DNA of 64,000 nt from Eopsaltria australis (GCA_034509425.1 JAVTVJ010001741.1:1-64000); one strand, 5' to 3'; shown: positions 33,251 to 47,157, numbered from the stretch's first letter. The notes: generated by a model not told the origin, from the sequence alone. A program made the numbers and translations.

Positions 33251-36200
33251 GTTTGTGGTATTGTCTCTTTAAATGAAATGTCTTAATGTTTGTAACAGTG
33301 GATGGGAGTTAAATATAGTATGTCACAGTAACATGCTAATTACTCACATGCTCACATGCATTCTGTCTACTAGTGTGTTATAGAGACATTCCATTGGATG
33401 ATGTTGTGATGAGAAGACTAGCCATTTGTCTTTTACATAATAAATAAAGGATGGATTTTTAACCAAAAATATTTATTTAAAGTGTTGCAATTCAGTGTCA
33501 ACAAAGCAGTTGTGTTGCAATTAGTATTAAGGTTTAGCTGCTTTGTTGGGTTTTCACTTCTTTTAAAGTCCTTACTCTGTAATTGTAGGTATTAAGTTAT
33601 ATTACTGGGAAAACTTTGGCTAGAATTGGGAAAAAAACTCTTGTGTTACCTTTGCTAATTTACTTTGGTGAAACAGTAAAGTACTGGATTTTATAAAGGG
33701 AAGAAGAGTCATTTGAGCACTTATAAAAAAGTTAAACATTAATTCTTATAATAATCTCCATCTGCTGTAGTAAATCTCAGAATTAAGAACAAATACTATC
33801 AAGCTTGGAATCATCTCTATTAGGTATATAAATTTTCTAAAAGTAAAGAACATTTGTAACACAAGATTTAATTTTCAGTCTGAAATGTTCCTTAATATTA
33901 GTTGTCTTTTTCATTGTTTCCTGTTACAAAAAGCTAAAAGCTCAATGTAGATATAAAAAGCTATGCTGTAGAAATTAAGATCTTTTGAGTTTACCATAAT
34001 TCATGGCTATGTTCTGTTTTGTGGAGCCTGAAATAAATTTCAGCTAGTAGCAGAGATGGTCTTGGGAAATAAAAAAAAAATGCTTTCTATCACAAAGTGT
34101 TAAGTAAGAAGCACTGCCAAGACTTGAAGTTAATGGAAAAGTGAAAATGTTATCAAACATCCAATATTAATTTTACGAGCAAGGAAAAAAAATCACAAAA
34201 ACCAACCAAGAAGGGGGAAAAGATACTTATTTCTTGACCCACTAGTACGATATTTTATTTTCCATACTAAAGTTTTAAATAAGATTTTAAGTTCCAAAAT
34301 GCAACTTAGTTCCTAAGTGATTCTGAATTGTTGACCTTGCCTTATATGAGTATTTTATTTTGAGTTTTATGGTTGTTGGTATATTATACTTAACTTGAGA
34401 GGAACTGAAATTCAGGTATTCAGTAGGTCACATGACAGAAGATTAATCTGAGAAGGTCTGATGAAGGCAAGGACCTACTGTATTAAGCCTAACACAGCCT
34501 CTCCATTGAATGCCAACACACCTTGGGAATGCCTTTCTTACTTCAAAGTTCCTTTGAATTTGGGGCTCCCTGAATGACGTGTGTTCAGTGCAGTCATGTC
34601 ATTGCCTTTTTCCTGCCCTGATTTTCTGCTGTAGAGCTGCTGGGGCATGAGAGCATGGAGAAAGTAGGTAAAAATCTATGTCTCATGTTTCTCAGCAGTT
34701 TGGTATAGTGGGTTCATGCTGAATACATGAGAGGGAAGATCCAGTTTCATCAGGAAGCACTTTCTTAGTTAAATGTTGAATTTAAAAAGTAGTCATAGCA
34801 GGTCTAATAACTATTTAAATTACCTTAAAAATGGGCCTTTCTGTGTTTGTTGAAGTTTTCCCCTTTGTTTTATGAAAGCTTTGGTGGGAGAGGAGTACTT
34901 ACTTTGCTGCAACTTTTCTAAGTTTTAAAATGTGCTAACCACTGTTGGGTAACTACCAAGGTGTATATCTTTATCTATGGTAAGCATAAGAACGTTATTT
35001 CTCAGTGTCCATTTTCTGTTGGTTTATACACACATGTACTTCTCAAACATCCTGTTTTGCTGACCTGTCCACAGCCTTCTTCCAGGTGTGCCAGGAGGAT
35101 GGTTGTGGGACTTCTCAACTCACTGTGATTGTTGGTTTATTGCAATTATAGGGTGTATTTGTTGGAAAAGTTCTGCTGGCAGATCAGCAATGTTATGCTT
35201 ATGAGCAGAGGCTGGCCATGAAAGTATCATCTTTTACCCCTCATGTGGTACCCAAAATATATTGTCTGTTCACAGCATGGGTTGGAAGCAGCTGATACAT
35301 TCTAAGTTTATGACTTAAGATTGCTTCCTTCATACACATATTGTTTCAAGACTTACATTTCCAAACAACAGATCCTTCCATGCCTTTCCATCAAAGAAGG
35401 AAAACCAGTATCTCTGCTTCTTGTATCAAGTTTCTGGTTGGTGCAGAACCAGCTGACAGCATTGTTCAGAAGCACAATAAATATTTGAAACAAACACTGT
35501 ATACTTTTTTTTCTATTTGCTTCTTTCCTCAAACAAAAAAGATGTCAAAGTGTAGTGTTCTGAAGTTCGTGTTCCTCACATTTTTGGCTATATGTGCACA
35601 TGGCAATCTATTTCATTAGCCTGTTGCCATGGAAAACATAAGACCTTTTATGTGAAAGAGCAAAGTTTTAGTTATTTGTTTGGAAAGTAGTAGCCTATGC
35701 TGTTAATTCAGTTACTATATAGAAGAGACAGCTCGGGTCTGATGAAGGCCTTGGTGTGAAGGGAAATATTTCTTTATGAAATATCCATCTTTCTAGGGTT
35801 GTGCATATTTGCTTTTGCACTTCTGCATTGCAGTTGAGATACTCAAGGCATATATGGATGTTTCCATGCTGGTTTTACACTTACTAATTTTTTTTATCTG
35901 TAAATGATGAAGCTGCAGGGACATGGCCTTTCACTTTAGAACAAAATGAAACATATTTAAATCTTGAGTAGCTCAAAAGCTCCCCACTGATAAAAGGTGA
36001 GCTGCCTCCTGCCTATACTGCTGTTTACACTCAGTGCTGAAACACTTCGAATTGCTAAACCAGCAGAAAATTAGCCTGAAAAAAATGAGGGGAAACTACT
36101 AAAAAAATTGTAAGTAACTTTATTTTGGACTGAAGTAGTAGAAGCTACACAACTGAGGAAGGAGAGAAAGCAGGAGCTACTGTGAATCAACTAATCTATC

Positions 36201-36347
36201 ACCTAACAGTCCTGCAAGTGACAGGTTCTAAGGGAGGTTTAGGTAGTTTGACTGAGATCTGTGCATCCCTCTTTCACTGTTATTAGTGTCTGAGTTAGTC
36301 TGGGTCCACCTTTATTGGTGCACTGTCTCCTAGTGCATATTCAGGGT
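33251..36347 (+). other. POC1B intron 8, first part
   Basis: AT-rich intron with no exon or repeat family that I recognise. Confidence 0.55.
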
Positions 36348-37921
36348 TGTTGGGGTTTCGAGGTTTGGGAATTTGATTTTGTTGTGAGATAAGGATTAAT
36401 AGTAGGCAAAAGCAGGTTTATACTTTAAGGAGTACAAAAAGGAATTTTATTAACAGATGTAAAACAGGAATAATAATTAGGCATCAACACAACTTTTCAG
36501 AACACTCTTTTCCCTTCCCCACCTTTCTTATTTTCTTTCTTGTTGACCATACAAAAGGTAACACTTCAACTTTTAGTTAATCTACCACCTCTGGAACTTT
36601 ACAGTTTTTTTAATTTACGTAGAGAGAGAAGCTTTCTTTTATCATGTTGACTCCCATAGGAAACACAGTTTCTATGGTTATTAGCTTTCTAGTAAGCGAT
36701 TCTCTCTTTGAAGAGAGGTATTTGCTTTTCTAGACTCCTTCCCATTTCAGTAGCTTTCCCAGGGCCACACCAATGGACATATGATGGTCATTGAAGTGTT
36801 CTTTTGAGAGCAAATGTTTCTATTACAGTGACAACAACATCCCCTTACTTTATCATCAGCAACACAAGTCTTCTTTTACTGTTTTCCTGGGGCGAGGAAA
36901 GATTTTAATACACAAAAGTCTTAGTTTACTGCTTATAACTTAAAACATTATATTCCCTTTTTCTCACCTCTTTTAGACCATTATTCATATATTACAGGGT
37001 GTATTACAGCTAACTTTATCAACATGTTTTTACAAAAGAACTTTCAGCAGTAAAGCACTCCTCATCTCTTCCTTCTTTGAAAATAAGCTTAGTTATATTC
37101 ATTAACTCAAAGTCTTTATGTTGTACCTTTTGTAGGTGCCTTCATTTCTGTGCTCCTTCTGTGTGGGAAGAAAAAAATGAATACCCCCAAAGTCCCATTC
37201 TGATGTTAGAAAGAAACAGTTAATTTGTCTTTTTTTGGCTGGGCAATAGTCACGTGGCTTTTGCCCGCGTGGTTTGAATGTTATAAGTCCGTGTCTGAAC
37301 CGAATAAAAAGAGTCTGTGCTGCCTCCCCATCCAAGCTGCGTTTTAGTTGTGAGAGCCCGGCGAGACTGCACCTGTGCTGCAGAGAGCTGGTCTAAGTCT
37401 CCTTTCTGTGCTGAGCCACGCGGGGCCGCCCGGCAGGATTCATGTCCGAGCTCCGCGAGAAGAGCTCAGTCTGAGTCCTCTCTCTCTCTCTCGTGCCGAG
37501 TTCACTGCAGAGCTGACCGGGCGGGGAGGGGAGCTCCCGAAACCTACGGGGCCCGACTTCAAACCCTCTTCCTGCCGGGCTGCGCCGTGGAGAAGCGATC
37601 GGCCTGGCCCAAACTAGGCGAGCAGAGCTGGCGAAGTTCTTTAGCCAGGGACCGCAGAATGAAACAGCTTGAGATCTCTCTCTCTCCTCCCCCTCCCCGC
37701 GCCATGCTGGTTGGTAGCCCCAGGCCATGTGGCCTGGGGAGACCTTACCCAGCTCTGGCGCGGAGAGGGAGAGCGACTTCTTTCTTCAGCAAACCGGAAG
37801 CTTTAAAGAGGGTTTCTTCAGGTGCTTTCTTGGTTTTATGAGTTTTTTTGGTAGGCAGAGTTTATGCTGGCTACCTCATTTCCGACTCCACCCCCTCTCT
37901 CTACACCGGGAATTCTTAACA
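36348..37921. repeat. Probable LTR element with GC-rich core
   Basis: A block in AT-rich intron 8 beginning tgttgggg and ending near cttaaca, with a GC- and CpG-rich core at about 37255-37780. There is a minus-strand AATAAAA at about 36445 and a plus-strand ataaaaag TATA-like box at about 37303 just before the GC-rich part. No protein-coding match was found; the 174-codon frame at 37317-37841 looks like a GC-rich chance frame. Edges lack a matching target-site repeat and orientation is unresolved. It could instead be a retroviral leader fragment. Confidence 0.4.
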
Positions 37922-38940
37922 GTGATTACTCCATGACAAGGGTCTTTGACTCAAGAGAGTCATGAAAGATGTTGAACTTGAAATGAACTTGTAGTAATGC
38001 AGCTATTCAGGAATATATTAAAAATACGATTTAGTGCACTTGAAATTTCTGTGATCAAATCTGTGATTTGTGTTGCTTAATAATTATTAATATCTGAAAA
38101 ATACTTTTAATGTCTGTCAAAAATATTATTGGCCGGACAGGGAAGTAATTTTAAGTCAGATTATGGTACCCTCTTTGTTTTCTTTAATTTAGCTAGCAGC
38201 TGTACATACCAGCATTGGAATTTTGGTAACTTCTAAGTGTCTCAAAATTTCTTTTTTCTTTCTCCCTTAGTACTTAAAGTAAGAAAGAGTTCACAGGTCA
38301 TGTAAACTTAATTAAATTACTTAAATATACAATTATTTTGTGACATGAGAGAGCAACATTGTGTGTTATGATTTAATTTCCCGGAATATTCATAAGACTG
38401 GATAGAATACCTTTGGACTACCTCTACATTCTATGACCATCTGCATTTGGTCATTGTGTGACTTGAATATTGTTTCTACCTAGAATATAATTAGACAAAG
38501 TTCAGAAAAGAGATTCCTGTTGCTAAAACACTGGAACCAGGTGTTTTAGAGTTCTCTAGAACTCTCTCATTTCTCTTATTCCTTCAAACTTTCTTGTTAG
38601 ACCTTGTAAGCCTTTATAGGGGACAGAAATTTAACAGTATATGACCCCTTGATCTGGCAGAAAAGTAACTTGGGACAGTTCAGTGGGACAGGAGTTTGCT
38701 TTGTTCTATGATTATAGGTGTATTTTAGGGTTTTTTTTTAATAGATTGAACCACATCTTTTAGATTTGAAGTACAAGATACTCTGGGGAAGTGCCTGTGT
38801 TGCAGTAGAGATCAGACTAAGACATCATTGCAGTCTCATTATGATGCAGTGATCTACTAGTAAAACAGACTTTACTGAATAGTTATGTTTTGAGCACTGA
38901 ATAGCCTTCAAGTAGTTACTGATATGAAGATTTCTTACAG
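37922..38940 (+). other. POC1B intron 8, last part
   Basis: AT-rich intron with a tttcttacag acceptor at its end. Nothing else recognised. Confidence 0.6.
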
Positions 38941-39093
38941 GTGTTACTATGGAAAACCAACTTTGATACTTTGAATTATGAAGAAGTTCTCAAACACAAT
39001 TTTAGAAGAATACATATTGAAGATCCTCCTCATCTTCTTGATATTTACCCAAGGTCATCTCATTTGCATGATGAAATACCTGACTCAGTTGAG
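38941..39093 (+). CDS. POC1B: POC1B exon 9 (end of propeller and linker)
   Basis: Reads VLLWKTNFDTLNYEEVLKHN, closing WD repeat 7 ('LLWKTNFD'), followed by the conserved linker 'PPHLLDIYPRSSHLHDE'. 51 codons, phase 0 at both ends, gtgagt donor. This is the last POC1B exon I can identify. The C-terminal region with the coiled coil that follows in other vertebrates is not seen downstream, so it lies past the window or was missed. Confidence 0.9.
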
Positions 39094-40122
39094 GTGAGTG
39101 CAATAAATTGTCTAATATAGGAAACAAGAAGCTTCTGTGAGCACTGTCTGACATTTATAGTTAAATATGTTTTATGTATACCAGAGAGCTTTTTATTTTT
39201 ATGTATAATACTTTGGAAGCAACCATAATTTATGAATCTGCATTAGGATTACTAGGCAAGCTGGTGTTGGCAGGTTTATGCTGAAATTACTTTCATGCTT
39301 CTTGTATGTCTGTACTCTACATCTGATTCAAGCAAAACATAGGTGATAATCTGGTTTCTGAAATAACACTGCAGGTGTTGCAGAAGGCATCTGAATCTTC
39401 AATGAGTCTTCAGTCTTTAGAGTACTAATCAAAATACTTCATTATAAGCAGGACAAAGTGGTGATATTACTGAAAGTCAAATACTTGATTGTCCCAAGCA
39501 GTCCCTCTTTCCAAGACCTTTAGGTATTGTGAGAAGATCTTGATATCTATCTATAAGTTTGGGAAGACTTTCTAGGCTAGCAGTGTGTTTTACATCACTA
39601 TGTAGTCCGATTTCCTGATATTTCATTCTTGAGCTACTTTACTGTCAAACTATCTATTGGCATCCATTGAAAGTGTTGGAAATTAGGGAACCAAAGTGCA
39701 ATGTCAAATGTCAGTATTAGGAAAAATCCTGTGTTTGTCAAGTTGTCTGAAAGTTATGCTCGATAGGCAAACAGTGCTATGCCTTCAATGAGGCCATTGT
39801 TTATGCTTTATTTGTGACAGTCCCTGATAGAGCTGGCTAGCTTCTGCATGGAGATTACCTATATTTTTTTCTCTTTTTTGATATTCTCCAGGTTCTTCTA
39901 GTGTTGATAGTGTATCTGGGGTAAATCTAGGAACTTTCTGATTGCTGTAATATGCTATCAGAGTACTATAGAAATTCACCATTGCCTGGCTGCCTACATA
40001 GAAAACGTAGATACTGCTGCTATGGCATTTGTTTCCTGCACAGAGTTTTTAAACATTGACATTTGGGGATATTGAGCTTTTTTTTTGGGTGGGTGAGTGT
40101 AGAATTTGCAGGTCAGTTTCAG
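39094..40122 (+). other. Start of POC1B intron 9
   Basis: AT-rich intron with nothing recognised. Intron 9 probably extends through the rest of the window. Confidence 0.5.
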
Positions 40123-40560
40123 ATGGTCGGGACAGATGAGAAATCTCTGAAGTTGGGTCTTAGAGCATGAGGTTTATTGTGAAAGGGCGTGGGTGTAGGA
40201 GACCTGCTAGGGGCTGCCAGACGCAGCCCGGAGCAGGTCAGAGAAGTAAGAAAGCAAGCAAGAGAGGAGAGGAGAGAGAAGAGAGCGAGCTTGCCATTTA
40301 CAGTACAATAAATCATCTTCTGTGCTGAATATTCTAATTTTCATTAACCAATTTAGAACAAGCTACAAATCTTATAACATTTGCATACAGCCTATGAGAA
40401 CTATTGTATTACCATACAGCATTATATTTTAAACCCTAAAAACTGCTTTTTGGACCCTCTGCCAAGTTGGTAGGGTCTGCTCTGACCCTTAGACCTGTCT
40501 GCAAGCAGAGGGTATTGTTTAATCAAAAAGGGGATTACCTTCAGTCAGCCATGCCATTGT
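40123..40560 (-). repeat. LTR-like segment
   Basis: A locally GC- and purine-rich block with a minus-strand AATAAACC (plus ggtttattg near 40170) preceded, in minus orientation, by a purine/pyrimidine-skewed strip (agagaggagaggagag) and a TATA-like area. It resembles the 3' half of an avian ERV LTR in minus orientation. Ends are not defined and no target-site repeat was found. Confidence 0.35.
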
Positions 40561-42077
40561 TTTCCAGTTGTTCAGTAACTGGAGTTTAGTATCTCAAAGC
40601 TTGTCTTCATTTCAATCTCGCTTATAGTTTCTATATTCTCAACATCTTTTAACAAGTAATCATATTTATAAGGCTTTCCTATTTCATCTTCCCCAACAGG
40701 TGAGTGTGTTTGCAATATGAATACATGCAAATGAGTAGTACAAAGATTGAAAACATTTGCTGGAGGAAGGGAACTCTGATAAAATCCATGACTAAGATTT
40801 CTTCTGTGCTTGGTTCTATTGTCAAGTTGGATGTGAAGCTTTCTAATGCTTAGCATTTTGGTCAGAACAGGATGACTGCATGTATGACAAGTTTCATAAG
40901 CAAACTTCCGTGCTTGACTTTCATCTTTATTGTAAGGTAAATGAATGAGGTTTACTGGTACCAGCCTTTGATATAGTTGGTCAGTGCCAGAACAAAATCA
41001 CAAGATTTGCCAGCAGATTCAAGCCAGTCCTGCTGCAGCAACATTTTGCTTCAAGACCATTCAAATTGCACCCAGTTATGTAGTAAACAAACACAGTAGC
41101 TTATAGCTGCAGGGTTCCATTGTTTTCTTTTCAGGTCAACATTTCCAGACCTCTCTGCTGCTTACATTCCTGGCAAAGATGTGAATATACTCTCAAGCAA
41201 TTTTTCAGAATTTTTTTTCTTGTTCCTGGTCCTGGGTAATTTAGAAGCTCTGGAAAATCATTAATGAGTTCAGGCTAAAGTTAAACTAAGGCTAGGAGGC
41301 ACCTCATTATCAATACTGAAAGGGCTCATCAAGGAAATTCAATAGTTGAATGTCAAGAAATTATTTATTAGTCAGCTTTGACAGATTTCACTTAGCCTTA
41401 TGTCTGCACTTATTCATGGCTGCAGCATTTGTAAGCAGCTTATAGGCTCCTGGGCTGCTCTGTAGTAGTGAAAGAGCTCTATGGCTTTGTCATAGCAAAG
41501 TTTTGGACTCTTTGTGGTATATTTTCTGGCCTGATTTCAGGATTTTAACAGTAGAGTTGCTGTATTGAGTTTTCTATTAACATATTGTCACGAGAATATC
41601 TTTCTCTCAAGTAAACATCAAGTATGTTATATTCTTTGAGAAAAAACAGTGTCTGACAGTTTCAACAAAACTCATTATTGTAATGTAATATATTTTTATA
41701 TTTGTAAATTAAATAATATAGTAATAGTAATTAGAATCTCTTTTGCAGCTAACTTTTAGAATTAATGTAATAATATAATAATTGAGATGGAGTTAAGGTG
41801 AAATTATCAAATTTTCTTGCTCCGTATGTCTTTTCTTGTTTTTTATTGCTCCTCCTGTCTGTCTCAACAAAAATTGTGGGATTTTTGTTGTGATGAGGAA
41901 GAATAGACCTCACTAACTCAACAAAAACATAATTTATCCAGACAAAACTGGTATCAGGTTACTACCAGCAGTAACATGCTTTAGTTAGCATGCACTGTAG
42001 CTGTAAGAGAGCATTCTGAGGGTTAGTCAAGTGTATGTAACAGCTACAGATGATGATAACTCTGATGCAGAATTAAT
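40561..42077 (+). other. Intron sequence, nothing recognised
   Basis: AT-rich DNA. A perfect-looking splice-like cccaacaggtgagt occurs near 40692 but is not next to any coding sequence. Confidence 0.5.
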
Positions 42078-42712
42078 CATAGAATATGAGGAATTGTAAG
42101 AGACCCATCAGGATAATCGAGTCCAACTCCTGGCCCTGCACAGGACACCCTGAGAATCACACCATGTGTCTGAGAATGGTGTCCAAACACTTCTTGCACT
42201 CTGTTAGGCTGGTGCTCTGACCACTTCCCTGGGGAGCCTGTTCCAGTGCCCAACCACCCTCTGGGTGAAGAAGCTTTTCCCGATATCCCACCTAAACCTA
42301 CCCTGACTCAGCTTCAGGCCATTCCCTCGGGTCCTGTCACTGGTCATGAAAGTGAAGAGATCAGTGTCTGCCCTTCGTCTTTCTCTCACAAGGAAGTTAC
42401 AGACTACAATGAGGTCTCCCCTCAGTCTCCTCTTCTCCAGGCTGAACAGACCAAGTGACCTCAGTCACTCCTCACAGAGCTTCCCCTCAAGGCCCTTCAC
42501 CATCTTTGTTGCCGTCCTTTGGACACTCTCAGATAGCTTTATATTTTTCTTACATTGTGGCTCCCAAAACTGCCCCCAGAACTTGAGGTGAAGCCACCCC
42601 AGTGTGGAGCAGAGCAGGACAATCCCCTCCTTTGCCTGGCTGTTGATGCTGCATCTCAGAACATGGTTGGCCCTCCTGGCTGCCAGGGCACACCGTTGAC
42701 TTATATTCAACT
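42078..42712 (-). repeat. CR1 LINE, 3' part
   Basis: The plus strand is the complement of the CR1 3' end. It starts with catagaat (the terminal ATTCTATG-type unit on the minus strand), then includes gtccaactcctggccctgca, ctgttccagtgcccaaccac, ctccaggctgaacag and caccatctttgttgc. The element is 5'-truncated near 42712, as most CR1 copies are. The CR1 reverse transcriptase end on the minus strand is interrupted and non-functional. Confidence 0.9.
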
Positions 42713-43290
42713 TGTAACAAAATTTGTCATTTTTCAAACTCCCTTTTATGTAATTACATGTCCTTTTTTTATATAATAGCCAGAGGGCAGCAGTTTAGCT
42801 TGGGAGCAGAGCTTTTGCATCAATGGTGTGCCTTTGCAGCATTAGCCATGCAGCCTCACGGTCATTTGCTGGCTTGACAGCCCTAGTCAAACCCCGTGGA
42901 GTAGCTGCTTTGTGAAGAAGTCATCTGATCTCAGTGTTCAACTTTCAGTGATGGTGATCTCTGATGATCATCTTGATAATTGCAGTATTTTTTTTCCATG
43001 GCATTTTTAAAGGTTTGAGTCATCTTAAAAATAGCAGCACTGCAAGGTTCAATAGTCTTTTATTTTGATATGTTTTTCTTGAATTCTGAACAATTTGGAG
43101 AATCTTCTACTTGAGCAATTACCTAACAGGAGGAATCAACACCGATCTGTGTCAACTGACAGGTTCCTCTGGGAGATTTCTGCATCTTCCAGCCCTAGAC
43201 CACCTGTCAGTGCAATAGGCTCACTGTAAAGAATGCTCTAAACCTGCAGAAAAAGCCTGAGGGTACACTCCACATTAATTAAAGAACTTC

Positions 43291-43350
<60 letters not shown>

Positions 43351-45919
43351 CTCATTTATATATTAATTTTGAAATTAATATTTCAAATTTATTTTGAAGA
43401 AGCTCTGTAAAACACTTTTATGCACTATTGCGTCTACACAGTCCAGCCCTGCACATGGCAACAGTGTAAGTCCAAGCAAAGGGATGGGAAGAGAGACAAA
43501 AGGGTGGTAAGATGCAGTGCATGGTTATTTAGGGATATTGGCATTGCAATAACCTTAGCACAGTGGCAAGGAAATTGTCTTCTCCTCAAGGAAGAGGCTT
43601 CCTCACCTGGCCTTGATTCTATATCCACACAGATGTGTTCTATTGGCTGGATCTGATCCCTGTTCTTTTTTTTTTCTTCCTTTTTGTTTTCTGGATTCTA
43701 TATTTTGTATTCAATTTAATTAAAAGCAGGAGGAAAAAACCCAACAAAAAATGGAAATGTAACACTGGAGTTGGAGGCAGAAGATACTGATATAGATCAT
43801 ATCATGAAGCGTATAAGGTTCGGCAAACTGAGACCAAGCAAATAATTCCAAGTCAAAAAAGAAAAGTGAGATCTCTTACCAGCACTCCTGCATGCTGCAC
43901 TTCTATTACATTCATCGTTATCTTCCTTACCTAGAGTAATGTGGAAAATGGGAAAAAAGGGACTCATGAGGTTTCTCATGGAGATCTCTTACCTCAGAAT
44001 ATTTCATGATGAAAATGTAGTGAGCTGATACAGAATACCTTTCAAGAAAAAATTGTAATTCTTCTGAATATTTAAGTACCCATGTCTCTGTGTTTGTATG
44101 TGTGTATATATAATTATAAGCAGTGAAATATGCTTTTTACTACACACAGAAAAGGTATTCTTCTCAAGGACTAATCATCTTTGTGTGCTTTTTTCTGACA
44201 GAAGGTTGGTTTGTTCATTCATTACTTCTATTACATCTGAAAAAATCAGTACATCTGCAATATCTCTTTTTCCTACTGATCCCACAATGCAGACACATTC
44301 ACCCTTTTCCCATCATTAGTCAAAGATAATGCCTGTAAGTCAAATTCTGATCTCAGAGTAAATCTGAAGGAATTCATAAAAGAGATTTACAGTGAGAAAA
44401 ATTGAACAGCACTTTTGATTCAAAGGCAGCTTATGGCACTTGTGAATCCAGCCATTGCAGGAGGTGTTTGCATGCTATCTTGAAATGATGTTGGAGCACT
44501 GAACTAAGCATGGAGCTGGCTTAGAGGCTTTAGTTACGCTATTTCATTTTTTCCCCTGACAGTCTTTAAAAAATGCTATGGATCAAGAAGCTATGTGACT
44601 TTCAGCCATATTCCCTAATCAGATTCAGAATGCTTTAAATATTGCTGTAAACTGTGAAATCTCCTTTGGGCTGCTGTTCTTCCTTTGGCACTAGTTCTGT
44701 GGGAAGCCTGCATGACACAAAAATGGGAAACTCAACCTCTTGTCAAATGGTAACACTTTAAAACAACTTCTAAAAGGGCATCAGTGAAAGCAAAAATCAA
44801 GCAAGAGAAGAGTGAGACATGACAGAAAAGAAACTTGAAGGATGGAGCAGGCAGAATTAGTAATACAGAAGACCAGGTAGAAAGACAAATCTCAGACATA
44901 AAAACAAGGAGGAAAAGAAAACAGGAAGGAGAATGAAGGAATACATAAAGAGAAGGAGAAAAACCACAACCAGGAAGATGACAAACAGCAGAAAAGGAAT
45001 GAGGGAGCAGATTAGGAGGGATCAAGGCATGTGATGAAATCAGGGAGCAGACACGAACAGGTAGCATTGAGAATGTCATTTTTTTTCTCTCCTATAGCCC
45101 CAAGGGAGCTTGGCTTGCTAATCGAGGTATCTACGTGTTCACCCCTGTAACCAGCCAGATGTTATGCTGATGTCAGCAAGAAGTGCCAGCAGAGATTTTT
45201 TCTGTTTAAAGGAGCCTCAGCAATACATACCTATTCCTCCTCAGGAAACTGGCTTTGCCCAAATAAATCCCCCCTTGGCAGAGGGTGTACTGGACACTAT
45301 CTCACTTCACCTTGATGGGAGCAGATAGGGAAAGATTCAGCCCCAAATTCAAATAGTCGATAAGGGAAGCTTCACTCGAGTTTCTTTAACCCTGAAGATC
45401 CAAATTCACAGATGCTAGTGAGCCTTGTCTCCATCTGCTTCCTTTATAGATGGTTCAAAGCAAAATCTGGCTTTACCACTTTGAACAATTTGCCCTGGAG
45501 ACACCATTCTTTCACCATTTGTTGGGTTGAAAACTTTCACTGGTTCTTCAAGTTCAGACAAAGGGTGTGAACACCTTTCCAGTGTTTGAAGCAATCACCT
45601 GGCATACCTTCAATTTAGCATTCACAGGCAGTTTTTAGCAAACCTCTTCTCTATGAGGTATGAAGTATTCTAGGTGTGGTCCCTCTCTGTTCTGGCCCGT
45701 TCTAAAGCAGAATTTTGCTCTCCTGCCTCCACACACCATTAAGAGGAGCATGAGTTGTCAGGAGCCACTGATACTTCTTTTGGTACCTTGGACTGCTCCC
45801 GACGCTGAGCAAACATAGGCTGGAGGGGCAGTGCTCGCTGTCACTAATCTTATTGTCTTTATTAGTCTACAAGCAGCTTTCACTTTTCACTGTCTCTGAT
45901 TTTTAATTTCTCCCCTGCC
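42713..45919 (+). other. Intron sequence with a (TTTC)n microsatellite
   Basis: AT-rich DNA. A clean tetranucleotide tract of TTTC/CTTT occupies about 43293-43351. No exon was recognised. Confidence 0.6.
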
Positions 45920-46606
45920 TGTCACGATCCGCTCGTAGGAGCAGGGGTCGTGATGGTTCGTTACTTTGAATCTCAGAGTGCAAAAGAAAACAGGGACAAG
46001 TATTTTTTGCTTCAATCAAAATCAAAAGCACTTTATTGAGTGCCAACAACATGGTTATGCGATAGAGGAGAGAGAGAGATGTAGGAGAGAGAGAGAGAGA
46101 GAGAAAAGAAAGGGGTTAATAGCTACCACGGCACGACGAGGTCCTCGTTGTCCGGATCCGATGGACTCCGTCTCGTCCGTAGGGAGTACTCGTAGGGATA
46201 CTTTTTGAGAGTCTCTTTATAGTCTTTTCGAAAGCGAGGGGCAGGTAACCAAGAGATGAGGCAATCCCTCCAGAGGCGAGGGGCAAATGGCCATGAGGTG
46301 GGGGAGTAGGGCCCATTGTTTTAGGGTACCGGTGCAAGTGTACAATACATATAGTCCTTGTACAGTTCTTTCCATCTCGGTAGCCGAGCGGGCACGGCTC
46401 CACGGGCATGTGTCAACACCCCTCTGCGGCACAGCTCAGCAGCACAGTTCTGCAGTACACCTGGGCACCTGGCAGGCACCACACCAGGATCTGGCCGGAC
46501 TTCATTGTGCAAAAGTCCTTTTCCCCTCTTAGGGTCTCTGGGTTTTCAGCCTCTGCTTCTGTAGATGGTCGTGAGGCAGGTAGGGATTTCCGTCCAGACT
46601 CTTACA
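45920..46606 (-). repeat. Solo LTR with 5-bp target-site repeat
   Basis: A 687-bp block from tgtcacg (45920) to cttaca (46606), flanked on both sides by ctgcc (45915-45919 and 46607-46611). On the minus strand TATAAAG (plus ctttata, 46215-46221) precedes AATAAAG (plus ctttatt near 46030) in normal U3-R order, so the LTR points leftward. A (GA)n strip lies at about 46066-46104. No internal viral sequence remains, so it is a solo LTR formed by LTR-LTR recombination. Confidence 0.8.
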
Positions 46607-46801
46607 CTGCCCCAGTATCACATAGAAAGCCAGCCAGGGTTCAGGCCTTATGCCTAACATGTCAAAAAACCCCTTGCCAGTCAAATTCCTATTAATTGAT
46701 TTAATTGTATTAATTTTATTATATCAGTGCAATCCAAGCAAAATAGATGCTCTGTGCTGGAATAACATGCACTGTTCTAGTACAATTTTATACTTATGTA
46801 G
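46607..46801 (+). other. Short intron spacer between two insertions
   Basis: Under 200 bp of AT-rich host sequence between the solo LTR and the nested proviruses. Confidence 0.6.
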
Positions 46802-46807
46802 TATTCC

Positions 46808-47157
46808 TGTCGCACGGATGTACGCGAAAGAACCAGGCACTCACTCAGGTCACAGAGCCACCAAGGCTGGCCGGAGAGAAGAAGAGCCGAAGAGAGCCAG
46901 CCTCTCTTTATTCTTACATTTATACCTTTTCATATACAATCATGGATTGGACAATGAGGTTACCACCTCTCCAATTCCATAGGTAAGAAAGACAGTCCAT
47001 CAACCTTCTCCACCCTTGGGAAAGGAATGACAAACAATACCAAAGGTACAAAACAATCCTTGGCTGGTTAGCTAAACATGGACTATGTTTACATAAAATC
47101 TATGAGAACCTCTGCTACTAAGTATCAACACAGCACACTGTAAAAATCAGGGCGACA
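46808..47157 (-). repeat. 3' LTR of outer provirus
   Basis: 350 bp, tgtcgcacgg to gggcgaca on the plus strand. Four differences from the 5' LTR at 61027 were counted by eye. A minus-strand AATAAAG (plus ctttatt near 46907) is present. Confidence 0.9.

Noticed and set aside
37317..37841. 174-codon plus-strand frame
   Set aside because: It coincides with a GC-rich LTR-like block, has overlapping frames on the other strand and shows no domain.
40680..40710. Strong donor-like site cccaacaggtgagt as a possible hidden exon
   Set aside because: The sequence upstream has no open frame matching POC1B and no acceptor with the right phase.
43293..43351. TTTC tract as a regulatory element
   Set aside because: It is an ordinary microsatellite in an intron with nothing else around it.
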